Position numbers and translations under genes: made by a program. The notes under the pieces were generated by a model. That model saw nothing but the letters and a program-made list of their open reading frames with translations, was not told the DNA's origin and searched no databases. This document shows, one piece after another, positions 12,775 through 23,949 of a stretch of DNA of 64,000 nucleotides (position 1 is its first letter; the number at the start of each line of letters is the position of its first letter). This DNA is from Cavia porcellus (taxonomy: Eukaryota; Chordata; Mammalia; Rodentia; Caviidae), in the NCBI RefSeq assembly GCF_034190915.1, contig NW_026947496.1, positions 32,980,001-33,044,000 of the forward strand. Reading direction: 5' to 3'.

Positions 12775-13060
12775 CTAAAACCCTCCACGGATGCAGATTG
12801 GCTGCAGAATGAGTGCTAATCTTTTTAGAATGCAAAAAGTCCTTTGCAGATGTTGAGGTGTTGCAATCACTCCTGGTTCTACTCCTTGTAGATTTCTTTC
12901 CCGAGGCTCTGGGTGCTGAGCATCCTTTAGGACTCTGCCCATTGGCACATATTTTGCTTCTTTGTTTTAAATATTCTTTTTACTCTTCTAAGAAATTTCT
13001 ACTCATCCTACCAATACAGAGTGTGCATGTCAGAGTTTCCTCAGAGTCTTCCCCTGGCTC
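12775..13060 (+). mobile_element. L2 LINE fragment
   Basis: Landmarks occur in L2 order: 'ctaaaaccctccacggatgc', 'ggctgcagaatgagtgcta', 'attggcacatattttgc', 'tctactcatcctaccaatac' and 'gagtttcctcagagtcttcc'. These correspond to the 3' coding part and 3' UTR of L2. No intact frame remains. Confidence 0.6.
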
Positions 13061-13664
13061 CCACAAACAGAGATAGTGTTCTTCACTGTAACCTCTCAAT
13101 CATGGTTTTGAGTTGCCATGGTCTGTTTCTCACTGGATGGGAGTAACTTTGATGGTCATGCCCACCTTTCAACCCTAATACCTCGAATAGGATCAAGTCA
13201 AAGTTCAATGCATATTGTTAAATGAACAAATAAAACAAACAGATGATGGAATATCAAAGAAATATAACTGAGAATCTCTGTTTTACCTAAGTCTTTTTGT
13301 TTGCTTTTATGATAAAGTCAGAAAGAATGTGTATGAGGCCAGGTCATCATAGAGTGTAGAGTTCATTTCCAATCCTGACTTTTCTAGCAGGAAAAAAACT
13401 TGATTCTCACGCTGGGTGCAGCTATCTCAGTGTGAGTCATCCTGTTTTCAGTGGTATATGTGATGATTAACTGCTGAGGCTTAATAATGAGCAGTAAGAT
13501 CAAATGATGACAGAGCATTAATTTAAACATAATCCTTAAGCAAAGAAAAGATTTTTTGTCAAAATTATAAGTGTTATTTATGATGGTATCAGTGATATAA
13601 CTAAAACTAATGAATTAAAATTAAGAAAGGAAAACTTAAAGAAAGATAAAAAGTCTCTAGACAG
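13061..13664. other. Unassigned DNA
   Basis: No gene or repeat recognised. Confidence 0.35.
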
Positions 13665-13840
13665 TGAGACCTACTAGACTGTGAAATAGACTTTCAAGCA
13701 AAGTAATAGAAACACAATCCCTAGAGACATTCAAAATATAGGGACAATGGGTTACAGTGTACTTTGCAGAGGAGAATTCTGCATAGGGACAAGGTCAGGG
13801 AAATTCACTGATGACCAGCTGTGGTCCCAGAAAGGCCTTT
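13665..13840 (+). mobile_element. Possible CR1/L3 LINE 3' fragment
   Basis: 'tccctagagacattcaaaat' at about 13718-13737, followed by 'gaggagaattctgcatag', resembles the L3/CR1 3' region ('ccctggagatcttcaa...ggattcctgcattgg'). Strongly diverged; tentative. Confidence 0.4.
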
Positions 13841-14140
13841 AATTGAAGAGTATAGAAGGATGCAGCCAAGATTTCCAAGCCCTACAGACAACTTTTGAGC
13901 TGAGAGGAGGCACACAGGAGGCAGAGTCATCCCGACACACACAGAGATGTTTGCAGCCAAACCCTGGCCACAGAGAAGAAGCTGGGCAAAGAGTCATTCT
14001 CCATGAGGAACAGCCCACTGATGGGAAGGACTTAATCTGGATGTCCTAGGTAGGAGGGTACCACCCTTCCTGGGTTGTGACTTTGCCCTGTGCAGTGAAA
14101 TGAGTATCTCACTCTCTTCTCATGAGCAGAAGAGTGGGCT
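13841..14140. other. Unassigned DNA
   Basis: Nothing recognised; the 68-codon frame at 13843-14049 has no recognisable domain. Confidence 0.35.
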
Positions 14141-14144
14141 GGGT

Positions 14145-14225
14145 GTCAATATAATTCAATTCTATAATCCTAGCATCTGGCACAGAATGCATATTTGCTG
14201 AACATTTGTTGAAACAAGGAAAGAA
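14145..14225 (+). mobile_element. L2 (or MIR) 3' terminus fragment
   Basis: 'cctagcatctggcacagaat' followed by 'gctgaacatttgttgaaac' matches the end shared by L2 and MIR elements ('agcacctggcacatagtagg...aaatatttgttgaatga'). Confidence 0.5.
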
Positions 14226-15784
14226 TGACTGGATAAAAGTTGTGTAATTAAAACATGGTTGTAAAAACACATTTTACAGTAGGATGCAAGATGCATTAGA
14301 AGAGAAGTTAGTTAGGAAAGTCTTTTGGAGCATGACACAGAGTGCTGGCTTCCAAACACTTCAAGTAAAAAACAGATGTTGCATTGAGGCACATACTCAC
14401 ATATGTGGATGTCTCAAACAACGCATTCCTCTTTCTATGGCTGGAAATTCTCTCTGTATTTGATTTTGTTTTATTTAAATGCTGACTTGGATATACCAAA
14501 TTGATTACATGACCAACCAATGCTACCGAATCGCAACCTGTCATTTGAAAAGCATTGATCTTTAGATTAAGAACAAAGCTATACATAATCAAATGAGATA
14601 TACCATGTAGGATATACTTGGGAAGAAATGTTGAAGTGTAATTTTCCTTATAGTAAGAAACTCGCAGCACTAGATTAAATAGTTGGACCCTACAGACACA
14701 GTAGCTGTGAACAGAAAAGGTGGTATAAGCTTGAACTATAAACTGACCACATGAGCCCGTCAGATGTTATATGCATCTATTGCTTAACACAGAGAACTCA
14801 CAGACTTGCAGGAAATTTAGCAGACAATCTGGTTATGGAACTCAACCAGATACCCCAAGAGTTGTTCTGAAGGCTCAGTTTGATGCCAGCATATTGCAGA
14901 AAACCCCAAAGAAAGTTGTTATTGTTGTTATTATTTTGGCAGAAAATGTGTTATGGGCTTTCTAATCTAGGACAGGGTTGCATTGAATTTCAGGCTGAAC
15001 ACGAATCCCACCAAGCTTTTCATCTTTCAGAATTTTTTTTTTTTTTGTTCATGACACAGACTTTTCTTGTTTTCACAACTCCTTCTGGTCCAAGTCTCTT
15101 GGATAAAGATGTTTACACACTGTTCTGCTTTCTACTGCTCTTCCCACTGGCAGACACAGAAAACCATTTTGCTCTCATAGTTTCCCAGTGGGCTGTTGAT
15201 CTAATTCTCTCCTCCTCTTTAATAGGTTTAGAATGTCCTCGCTGGAATTCTTTCCTCTGATGGCATGATGGTGAAAGGCCATCTTCCTTCCCTTGATCCC
15301 TTGGCTGACAATAATAGATCTTTTTCTTTTCTTTTCTTGTCCTTAATTGATGGTGTTAATACTCATAGGGATCCTTTATCCCTTTTCCTTCCTGGCAGCT
15401 TACAAACCATCTTTGTTCACACCTCATTTGTCTGGCAGCATCCCCTTGGGAAGCCTTGCTGGCAGTGATGCTGCTCTCAGAAGCTCTTTTCTAATCCTGG
15501 TCTCCCTTCTGGGTCTTAATTACGTGTTTCTGAAAAGTCCTCAGGTCTCTTGTAGCTTGTGGATGATGATACAGTGAGCTTCCATTAAATGTCCTTTAGG
15601 AAAGGGGACCTTTATAATCTGTAGGGTTTGTGTGCTTAAAAGGGCAAAACAAAATCATCTTTATGTATGTCAGGAAGTAGTACTGGTTCACTTTCTGGGC
15701 TTCACTCTCTCTAGACAGATGGTCCTTTGCTGCTAGTGTTTTGAATCCATGTGTGATAGAAAGGAAAGCCTAAGAATTTAGAGG
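14226..15784. other. Unassigned DNA
   Basis: No gene or repeat recognised. The 120-codon minus frame (14308-14670) and the overlapping plus frames at 14880-15577 show no recognisable motif. A T run lies at about 15031-15045. Confidence 0.4.
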
Positions 15785-15944
15785 TGGATTCAACAGGTTT
15801 GAACTTTCAATCTGCCATTCAGTGTTTGCTTTATGACTTTATATAGACACTTTGAGCTTCTGATTCTCCATCTGAAAAATAAGTATATTTACATTAGTAG
15901 CACAAAGGACTAAGTCAGATGATATATATTAAGTACTTAGCATA
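15785..15944 (+). mobile_element. MIR SINE
   Basis: 'tttatgactttatatagaca', 'ttctgattctccatctgaaa' and 'taagtacttagcatattaat' follow the MIR order (tRNA-like 3' part, core, terminal 'aagcgcttagcac'). Confidence 0.6.
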
Positions 15945-16095
15945 TTAATTCTCAAATTTTTAATGTGTGTCACAATCAACCAGAAGTTAATAAAGAATTC
16001 AGAGGCGCATATGCATTAGGTAAGTAAAGTTCTCTATATTTCACCAAGATTCCTGTGAAAGTCTGATAGACACCAAAGTCTGAGAAATACTATTC
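15945..16095 (+). mobile_element. hAT-Charlie-like DNA transposon remnant
   Basis: It starts 'attctcaaatttttaatgtg' and ends with 'aagtctgagaaatact', which are inverted-repeat-like ends of MER5/MER20-class elements. The start resembles the hAT remnant at 12229. Confidence 0.55.
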
Positions 16096-16180
16096 TATTA
16101 TCTTATAGACATTCATGTATGTTAGCCCTTTACTCCATTTTTATACTGAAAACATTAAAAAATGTCAAGCAATTAAAAGG

Positions 16181-16260
16181 CTGGCCTTGAACTTAGAATG
16201 CTCTTGCCTCAGTCTCCTGAGTATCTGGGATTAAAGGTATGTGTCACTATACCTGGGTAA
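16181..16260 (-). mobile_element. B1 SINE fragment, antisense
   Basis: 'ggctggccttgaacttagaa', 'ttgcctcagtctcctgagta' and 'tctgggattaaaggtatg' are the reverse complement of the 5' half of B1. It is truncated and lacks a tail. Confidence 0.85.
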
Positions 16261-16915
16261 ATTTTTAATACATTTCTGAAGGTTGTATGTAAAGCACAAT
16301 TAAAGTATTGGAGCCGTGGGAATATCAGTCACAAGAGGAGCCTGCCAACCACCAGCAATTTTGCAGACCTTCTGGGCTCAAAGAATGACTCAAGGCATAA
16401 CAAGAGTTCACAAAATTTCCCTTTTCTCTGCCTAATGTGCAGACCAGAGAGAGGAGCAGTGACCACTGCAGGGAAGATGGGAAGTGGCCCTCAACACAGT
16501 CGCTGGTTCCCCTTCTCCTGTGAAGCAAAAGGCCTGAGCCACTGGGGAAGGACAGCAAAGCTCTGGTCTGCAGACAAATATGAAGGCTGATCTCACCTGA
16601 GACAAACAGAAAACACAAAATTCCTCTCTGATTAGGAGGGGGAGGATCTAGTAAACTACAGTTGACTAGTTCCCACTACTGTCTACTAACTTTATCCTTC
16701 ATCGTACTCAGGACAAGACTCTAGAGAGAAAATTGGTTGCACAGTTGGTTTGCTAGTATAGTATAGCTAGGTTTTGCATATATAAAAAGATACTGGCCTA
16801 TAGCTTTCATGTAATATTTCATTTGTTTTGTTGTTATGATATTCCTGACTTGAAAGAACAACTTGGGAAATGTTCCTTGATTTTGTGAATTTTATAAGTT
16901 TGTGGATGTACTTCT
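16261..16915. other. Unassigned DNA
   Basis: No gene or repeat recognised. The 97-codon minus frame at 16325-16618 has no recognisable domain. Confidence 0.35.
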
Positions 16916-17717
16916 GAAAAAGTGGTAGAAAGATGGCCAGCCTCTCTGAGACTTGGTGTTCAGACACTGAACTATAGCAAAATGAGGAAGAGAAGGAGGA
17001 AGTAAGTAGGTCCCTGAGACCCAGGAAGGGTCTGAAGCCTATGGGGAGAGTAAATAGATTTCTACAAAGAAGAAGAAAATGGAAGGTAGTTCTTTTTTCC
17101 CCTGAGGCTAGACTCACTGTGTGTGAGGGGTGAATTGAACTGTAGAAGCATGGTAACTACTAGTGACCCTAGCGGACTCTGGAGAACTGCACTAGTGGAC
17201 ACAGTGCACTACAGTGGCTGGCTATGTTTCATGCCATAGTTATTGCTAATTGTACTACTTTAACCAAGGTGACATAATTTTGCTAATCAGTTGTGCTTCC
17301 CAGTGTACCAAGATGAGATTGCATAAGGGTCATAAATAATACTATAGGCTGGTGCTAAAGAAATAGGGGCTGGATCAAGAAGGCAGTAACTTTTCATCCC
17401 AAATAAATTGAAGATGGAGGATCTTGCAACAGACTCAAAATCCAAAGTCAGCCAGCTATAACTGAAAGATTACAAAGTAGTCATTTCCTAAAGGTTCTGA
17501 ATGCTATCAATAAAGCTACTCACCAAAAACAATTGACAAGCAAAACTCAGCAATTAAACTTTTAAAAAACAGAAAAATGAGAAGACATGGAAGCAAGATG
17601 TAACCCCAGACTTCCAGCTCACCAATAGCAGTCCTATGGAAAAATGAAGTGGAATAATTTGAAAGCCACCAACTTCTAAAGTAGTGACAAAGCAAGTGAA
17701 TGAGGCTCTAGAAAAGG

Positions 17718-17960
17718 ATGAAATCAGAAATAGTTTCACAGGTAACGACAGAGACGGTGATGATAAAGAAGATATGCTTCATGACTCTAGAAAAGATACA
17801 GACAAAAAAAAAAGAGCTGAGGAAAATAATGGGAACCATTAATGTCCAACATAGGAAAGAAATGGAATCTAGGAAACAAATTCAAACTGATAAACAAGAG
17901 ATTAAAAATTCCCAAAAGAATACAGAAGGAGCCAATGTGAAGACAGAATATCAGATATAA
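17718..17960 (+). pseudogene. L1 ORF1 remnant (L1-b)
   Basis: An 80-codon frame rich in Lys, Glu and Gln, matching the position and composition of the L1 ORF1 coiled-coil region. Intact ORF1 encodes an RNA-binding trimeric chaperone that coats L1 RNA. Here only the N-terminal part survives; the RRM and C-terminal domain are lost in the deletion. The collinear sequence in L1-c is about 46800-47060. Confidence 0.6.
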
Positions 17961-19264
17961 AAAACAGAATCATGGTTAGCAAGCATGAAAAGAAACAGAT
18001 CAAACCAGCACTTTAAAATGTCCTGAAGGACATTCTAGAAAGGACTACAGCTCCACAAACCCCAACAGAATGAATTTACCAGGCAAGGTACTTAATGAAA
18101 TAGAGACTAAGAAAACAATACAAAGAAACAATGAGTCAAAAGGTTAGTCCTTGAAAGGTTAAATAAAATTGACAAATTCTTATTCAATCTTATCCAAAAA
18201 AGGAAACAAAAGGGTGAAATCACCACAGATCCTGCAGACATCCAGAAGATCATCAATATCTACTTAAAAGAACATGTATTCTAATAAGGTAGAAAACAGA
18301 TTCCTAGATACATATGAATTACCAAAGCTGAACCAAAAAATATAAAAATTGCAAACCAATAGCCAAAAATATAACTAAAAATTTACCAACAAAGAAAGGC
18401 CCAGGCCTTGATGGATTCCCTGCTGAATTCTATAAGAAATTTAGAGAAGATCTAATACTACTACTTCTCAAACTCTTTAAAGAAGTTGAAAGGGAAGCAA
18501 CACTCACAGTTTCATTTCTGGAAGCAAGCATTACCCTGATACTAAAACCAGAGAAGGATCCAATAAAAAAAGAGAAATACGGGCCAATCTATCTACTGAA
18601 CATAGATGTAAAAATCCTCCATAAAATACATAATGGCAAACAGAGTGCAACAAATCATCAAGAAGATTATAGACCATGATGAAGTAGAATTAATCCCAAG
18701 GATGAAAGAATGCTTCAAAATACACAAATAAATATATTTAATACAAAACATCAACAGAACTAAGAATAAAAATCACATGATAATTTCAATAGATGCAGAA
18801 AAAAACATTTGACAAATACCCATCCATGCAAAAATCTACAGAAATTGGAATAGATGGTCTTTATACGAATTTGATAAAAGCCATCTATCACAAACCAACC
18901 GCCAAAGTTACACTAAATAGTCAAAACCTGAAAACTTTCACTGTAAAATCAGGAATAGGACAAGGATGTCTACTGTCACTACTCTTATTCATTATAATTC
19001 TGGAAACAGAGAAATTAGACAACAGAGAAATAAAAGGAATAGGGATAGCTAAGGAAAATGTTAATTTTTCATTACTTGTGGGTGACATGATACTCTGCAT
19101 AGAAAACTCCAAAAACTTCTCCAAAAGATTTCTAGGTTTAATAACTAAATTCAGTAACCTAACTGGATACAAAACTAATACTCAAAAAACAATAGCCTTC
19201 CTTACACAAGTAACAAACTTGCTGAGAGAAAAGTTAGGGAAACAACAGCTTTCACACTAGCGTC

Positions 19265-19654
19265 TGTTATAGTTTGTGTCTAGATACCCCCAAAGCCTCA
19301 TGCAGTCATGGTGGTGGGGATTAGAGATTATTGGAGGCAGCTGAATCTAGAATTTGTGATTAATTCCAGGTTCATTGCTGAGATGAAGTATTTGAGTGCT
19401 ACACCTGCCCCAGGATGGGTAGCCTGCATATAATGTAAGGGACAGAAAGAGACTTGCCTCTTGTCTCTCTCCTCTCTTGATTTTGCTGTATTTCACTGCC
19501 ATGAACTGTTGCCCCTCTGTCATATACCATCCTGCCTAGGATCCAGCCAATTATGGACTGAAACCTCTACAAACAATGAGATGAATAAACCTTTCCCTCA
19601 TTAGCTTTGAGTGTTTGGTATTTTGTCTCAGCAAATAGAAACATAACTAAGACA
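19265..19654 (+). mobile_element. Solo LTR, ERVL-MaLR type (family A copy 2) inside L1-b
   Basis: A 390-bp element starting tgttatag and ending aagaca, flanked by 5-bp near-repeats gcgtc (19260-19264) and gcatc (19655-19659). L1 ORF2 sequence resumes directly after it ('gcatccaaaaa...gaaatacctaggg'), so the integration postdates L1-b. Toward its 3' end it carries 'ctgaaacctctacaaacaat' and an 'atgaataaacctttccctca' segment that contains an AATAAA polyadenylation signal, as in MaLR LTRs. It matches 7034-7421 (minus) and 61973-62328. Confidence 0.88.
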
Positions 19655-20512
19655 GCATCCAAAAAAAAAAAAATGAAATACCTAGGGATCAATCTGATGT
19701 AGGAAGTGTAAGCACCTTATACTGAAAATACAGTACTCTGAAAAAGTTCAGAGAGGATATCAGCAAATGGAAAGATATTCCTTGTTATTGGGTAGGAAAA
19801 ACCAATATAGTAAAAATGACTATATTTCCAAAGTTGTTATACAGATTTAATGCAATCCTGATAAAAAAAATTCCAACAACATACCTCACAGAATTAGATT
19901 TTAAAAAATCCTAAAATTCATTTGTAACTAGAAGAGATATAGACTAGCAAAAGAAATTCTGGACACCAATTCAAGGCAGGAGCATTACAATCTCTGATAT
20001 GAAATTATACTCCAAAAGCTATTGTGATAAAAACAGCACTGTACTGGCAAAAACAAACAAACACAGACCTGAGAATCAATGGTATAGATTAGAAACAACT
20101 CCAGACTTATTTTACCACTTTTTACAAAGGTTCTCAACACCTTCACTGGAAGAATAACAGCCTCTTTAATAAATCCTGCTGAAAAAACTGGCTCTACCCA
20201 TGCCAAAGTCTAAAACTAGACCCATATCTCTTACCATGCACTGAACTAAAAACAAAATGGAACAAAGATCTAAATATTAAAACAAAAACACTAAATCCCC
20301 TGAACAACAGAACACGTAGAACTCTTGTAGACATTGGTGTAGGCAAAGATTTTATGAACAGAAACTTGATTGCACAGGAACTATCACAAAGAATCAACAA
20401 TGGTGATAGCATCTTATTAAAGCTTTTGCACAGCAAGAGAAACCACCAACAGACTGAAAAGACAACCTACAGAGTGAGAAAATTTTTTTCAGCTCTTCCT
20501 CAGACAAAAATC

Positions 20513-20558
<46 letters not shown>

Positions 20559-20562
20559 CATA
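20513..20562. repeat. (TA)n microsatellite
   Basis: A nearly pure alternating TA run of about 50 bp with few interruptions, lying inside the decayed ORF2 of L1-b. Confidence 0.95.
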
Positions 20563-21010
20563 TCAGATACCCCAAATTTAAAGACCCAGTCCAAAAACGG
20601 GCATCTTCCTCCCAGATGCAGAAGAAATGGCAAATACATACATGAAAAAAATGTTTATCACTAGTCATTCATAAGATGCAAGTTAAAACAATGCCGAGAT
20701 TCCATCTCATACCAGAAAGAATGGCTATTATCAAGATTATTAAGCAATAACAAATGCTGGTGGGTCTGTGAGAAAAAAGAAAGCCTTCTCCACTGTTGGT
20801 GGGAATGTAGTCTGTGAAAATCAGTATGGCGGTTCCTCAAAAAACTAAAACCAGAGGTTCCATTTGGGACTGCTCTTCTGCTTCTTAATATCTTCCGACA
20901 AGAATTCAAAGCATTATACTACAGCCTGTGTTTGTTGCAGCAGTTTGTTAGAGCTAAATTTTGGAAACAGCCCAAATACCCATCACCTAGTGAATAGATA
21001 AGGAAAATGT

Positions 21011-21011
<1 letters not shown>

Positions 21012-21041
<30 letters not shown>
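21012..21041. repeat. Poly-T run
   Basis: About 30 consecutive T inside the 3' part of L1-b ORF2, at a point where L1 normally has a short T/A-rich segment ('atgtggtttatatata'). It is therefore a local slippage expansion, not an element tail. Confidence 0.9.
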
Positions 21042-21455
21042 GTAGAGTGGAGTACTATTACTCTGCCATAAAGAAGGATAAACTGGAGCCATTTCTAGGT
21101 AAATGGATGTGCCTTGAGAATATATTCTTATGTGAAATAAATTTGGCATCTGTGTAAACATCCCATGATTTCTGTGGTCTGAGAAACCAACACATTAAAT
21201 AAGGACCAAATGTATAACAAATATTGGAAATGGGAAGAAAATGTTCAAATCAGAAGGAAAACAAGGGAGAGAGAGAAGGGACAAGAAAAAAAAGAACAGA
21301 AGGAAAAATGGAAACAAAGGTCTTATAAATAAAGAGGGTAGGAGGGGCTGATGGGTAGGGGATGGAATGGGAAAAAAGAAGAAAGATGTACCGTGTACAG
21401 ATACAAATTTTCTGTGATGAATGCTATGACCATATACTTCCAAAATGTATGAATA

Positions 21456-21702
21456 GAACAAGATGAAGAGTCGATGGGGGGATTGACGTTACTTTTCTAA
21501 ACATCTGTTAGAATGAACCAGTGAAATCACTTGGAGTTGGACATTTCTACTTTTGAATTTTATTTTTTGCTTATAACTTTTTATAATTATAGTTATAAAA
21601 ACTTATAATTCATTCTTGTGCTAGATGCATATCAAGCAATTTCCCCTTCACTGTTTATGAATTTGCTGGGGGATTCTGTTGTTCTTGTTAAGTTTTTTCC
21701 CC
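21456..21702. other. Unassigned DNA
   Basis: Nothing recognised. Confidence 0.3.
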
Positions 21703-21960
21703 CTGTTCTTATTTTTCTGGTACTGGGAATTGAAGTTCTTACTGCATGGAGGCCTTTGCACTGAACTACGTCACCTCACGCTTGTTGGGCAGGTGCTTAT
21801 GCCTCTGAGCTGAATCCTCAGCCCGCCAATACTTTTTATTTAATTTTTAATTTTGAGACAGGGTTTTAGCTAAGTCACTAAATTGCTCAGGCTGGGTTTC
21901 AACTTTTGATCCTCCTACCCCCGCCTCCTAGAGTGCTTAAATTAAACCCAACCCCTGTGT
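21703..21960 (-). mobile_element. ID-like plus B1 SINE pair, antisense
   Basis: 21715-21830 has the antisense ID pattern ('tctggtactgggaattgaa' then 'gctgaatcctcagccc'). 21857-21950 is antisense B1 ('gagacagggttttagctaag', 'tgctcaggctgggtttcaac', 'gatcctcctacccccgcctc'). The order equals a sense B1-ID dimer on the minus strand, as in B1-dID elements of squirrel-related and some other rodents. The ID part is longer than one unit. Confidence 0.75.
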
Positions 21961-23325
21961 ATCTCCATGGAAAGTCTGTCGGTTTGCAAGGGTGCTTGGA
22001 GCTGGAGTTCTGTTTCTGAGGAAACTCAGGTTATACCCTCACAAAGCTCATCTCTTACATAGACTCAGTCACTGTTCTTCAACAAAACTCCTCAAAGTTT
22101 TGCAAGCTTTTGATTAATTTCCAAATGACAAAAAATTCATTTTGTCACCCCCCCCACCAATTCTTTGACAGAGGAACACAGTTTTGGATGTTCTTATTTG
22201 GCCTTCTCACTTACATCTGTCCCAAAGGTTTACATTTTTATGTGTCATAGTTGGAAGTGAGTTTAGAATTTCATTCGTTCCTGGAGCCTAATTTTATGAA
22301 CACAGCCAAGAACCCAGAAGATACAGTTTCTCTTTTTTGAAACTAGGAAGTAGCACAATGTTCTCCACTTTGAGATCCTTACCAGCAGAGGCTTTTTCGC
22401 ACTCTGTTTGCTGTGCAGCTCATTACTGGGTTTGGCACAGATGGAGTGCAGAGAAAATGCTAACTCATGCTTTGCCTAGTCCCTCACTCTCACCCTTCGC
22501 CTGACCTCAGTTTATAACTCTCTGGCAGAGTGAAGAGTCCTGAAGCCAAGAGTAGGCTGCGCCTGAGGCCAGATACCATGTCTCTGTCACAGAGAGATGC
22601 CAAGCAAACTGTCAATTATGTGCAGAAGTTTTATGGGCTCTGTCATCTGAAAATACAATTTTTAAAATTGTTGACTGTCCATCTGAGACAGCCAGAGAAT
22701 AAAACCATCAAATGTAGGGCCTGGATCATGAGTGATTGTTGCTTTCATAGTTGAACAAAACAAGACAGTAGACGGGATGGAACCATGGGCTCATACACAG
22801 CCCAGGAGTTAAAACACAGCAGCTACAAACACATGCTACTAACAGGATTCAGGCAAGGATTGGTCTTCCCAGCCCCAGTCCAGCAGAACTGGCCAGTGTG
22901 TTGCCTACGACGGAACTCAGAACCCAGCACAGACTGAGCAGCCAGGACCCAGAACTCTCTGCAAGCTTTAACTTCTTATTGCCTGGAGGACCTGGATAGA
23001 AACTTTTTTCCGTTAACTACCTCTTTCATTTTTGGGGGTAGCCACCCACCTGACTTGCTCCTTGTCAGAATGGTGGTGCCCTTCTTGCTCAAGCCAAAGT
23101 CCCCTTAAAATTTTGCATATGCTCTTATTCCTTTGGGTCCAGTTTCAATTTCTACTATTTCTGGACCCAAGAACTCAGCTCTATTACCAAGGCTATACTA
23201 ACAGGCCTATTGCTATCAACTGAGTTCACTTTCCCAAAACTCATTTACAATAATGATTCTAATAATGAGAGTAAGCCTTCTTTAAAAGCCTGAATTGCAT
23301 TCTAAAATGTATGAAAATGCTAATG
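21961..23325. other. Unassigned DNA
   Basis: No gene or repeat recognised in about 1.4 kb. A C run lies at about 22148-22156. Small frames at 22530-22754 and 23032-23223 have no recognisable domain. Confidence 0.4.
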
Positions 23326-23327
23326 AA

Positions 23328-23583
23328 GACAGCTGTGGTGGCAGAGGCCTGTGATGCCAGCATTCTGAGAGGTCGGAGCAGGAAGATCATAAGCTCAAGC
23401 CCAGCCCAGGTACTATAAAACCCTGTCTCTTAGCTGGGAGTAGTAGCTTACATCTATGATTCCAGTACTCAGGACACTGTGGCAGGAGTATCACAGTGAG
23501 TCCAAGGCCAGCATGAACTGCATAGCAAGATCCTATCTCAAAAACAACAACAACAACAAAAAAAAAAAAAAAAAAAAAAAACA
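23328..23583 (+). mobile_element. Two tandem B1-type SINE monomers
   Basis: The left monomer runs about 23328-23430 ('agctgtggtggcagaggcct' to 'aaaccctgtctc'), the right about 23431-23540 ('agctgggagtagtagcttac' to 'agatcctatctc'). The junction is 'ctgtctcttagctggg' with no A-rich linker or target duplication. The right monomer ends in (CAA)n and an A run (23545-23583). This suggests a dimeric, Alu-like B1 unit, or one B1 landing at another's 3' end. Confidence 0.8.
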
Positions 23584-23635
23584 CAAACAAGCAAACACCC
23601 TGAATCAAAAAATGAAATAAACATTTTTATCTTAA

Positions 23636-23692
23636 AGACAATAAAACAAAACAAAACAAAACAGAACAAAGCAGATCAGAACAAAATAATGC
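23636..23692 (-). mobile_element. Short fragment of L1-d-type 3' UTR tail
   Basis: After an (AAAAC)n-like run, 'agaacaaagcagatca' matches the L1-d tail at about 24377-24392 exactly, in the same orientation. It is probably a strongly 5'-truncated copy of that L1 subfamily or of the related composite element. Confidence 0.45.
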
Positions 23693-23805
23693 AAGCATTA
23701 TTCTTGTAAACTCTTTAGAAAAAGTTCTAAGCATGTGTAAGCCTATACATGTACATCTATCTTTTCTGTATTAGAGGGAAAAACAAAATGTAAACTTTTT
23801 TTAAA

Positions 23806-23880
23806 GGGCTGGGAATATAGCTCAGTGTGAAGCCTTTCAGTCCAACCCCCTCTACTGTAAAAACAACAATAAAAATCACT
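23806..23880 (+). mobile_element. ID-like SINE
   Basis: 'gggctgggaatatagctcag' is the ID head with an A-box-like segment. The middle is decayed and the end is A-rich ('aaaaacaacaataaaaat'). This is a tRNA-derived SINE, not a functional tRNA gene. Confidence 0.75.
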
Positions 23881-23949
23881 AATGACAGGAGACTTTCTTT
23901 TGAGATGGTTTTCTTGCATTATAATTCTTTGGTAACAAGCAAAGTATTC

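Larger units (their letters stand above)
18080..21160 (+). pseudogene. L1 ORF2 remnant (L1-b): reverse transcriptase without endonuclease
   Basis: ORF2 encodes the endonuclease/reverse transcriptase of L1. This copy begins downstream of the endonuclease domain. The longest frame (18793-19260, 155 codons) covers central RT: 'IGIDGLYTNLIKAIYHKP', then 'SGIGQGCLLSLLLF', then the catalytic site. The FADD motif is changed to LVGD at 19075-19086, so the first catalytic Asp is lost. Downstream parts are out of frame, and a (TA)n run (20513-20562), a T run (21012-21041) and a solo LTR interrupt it. It cannot encode an active enzyme. Confidence 0.9.
16916..21455 (+). mobile_element. L1 LINE, nearly complete but internally deleted (L1-b)
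   Basis: The order is 5' UTR (about 16916-17600), ORF1 remnant (about 17700-18010), ORF2 remnant (about 18080-21160) and purine-rich 3' UTR (about 21180-21455). It is collinear with L1-c (45.2-52.3 kb), sharing 'agccagcctctctgagact' type 5' sequence and the same 3' UTR purine tract. Two blocks present in L1-c are missing: about 0.8 kb of 5' UTR (junction near 17215) and about 1.5 kb spanning late ORF1 and the endonuclease part of ORF2 (junction near 18010-18080). A solo LTR at 19265-19654 interrupts ORF2. No clear A-tail or target duplication is seen. Confidence 0.92.

Noticed and set aside
20354..20581. A 75-codon frame ending in Ile/Tyr repeats
   Set aside because: It runs through the (TA)n microsatellite inside decayed L1-b.
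21012..21041. The poly-T run as an antisense SINE or processed-gene tail
   Set aside because: L1-b sequence continues on both sides with no inserted element, so it is a slippage expansion.
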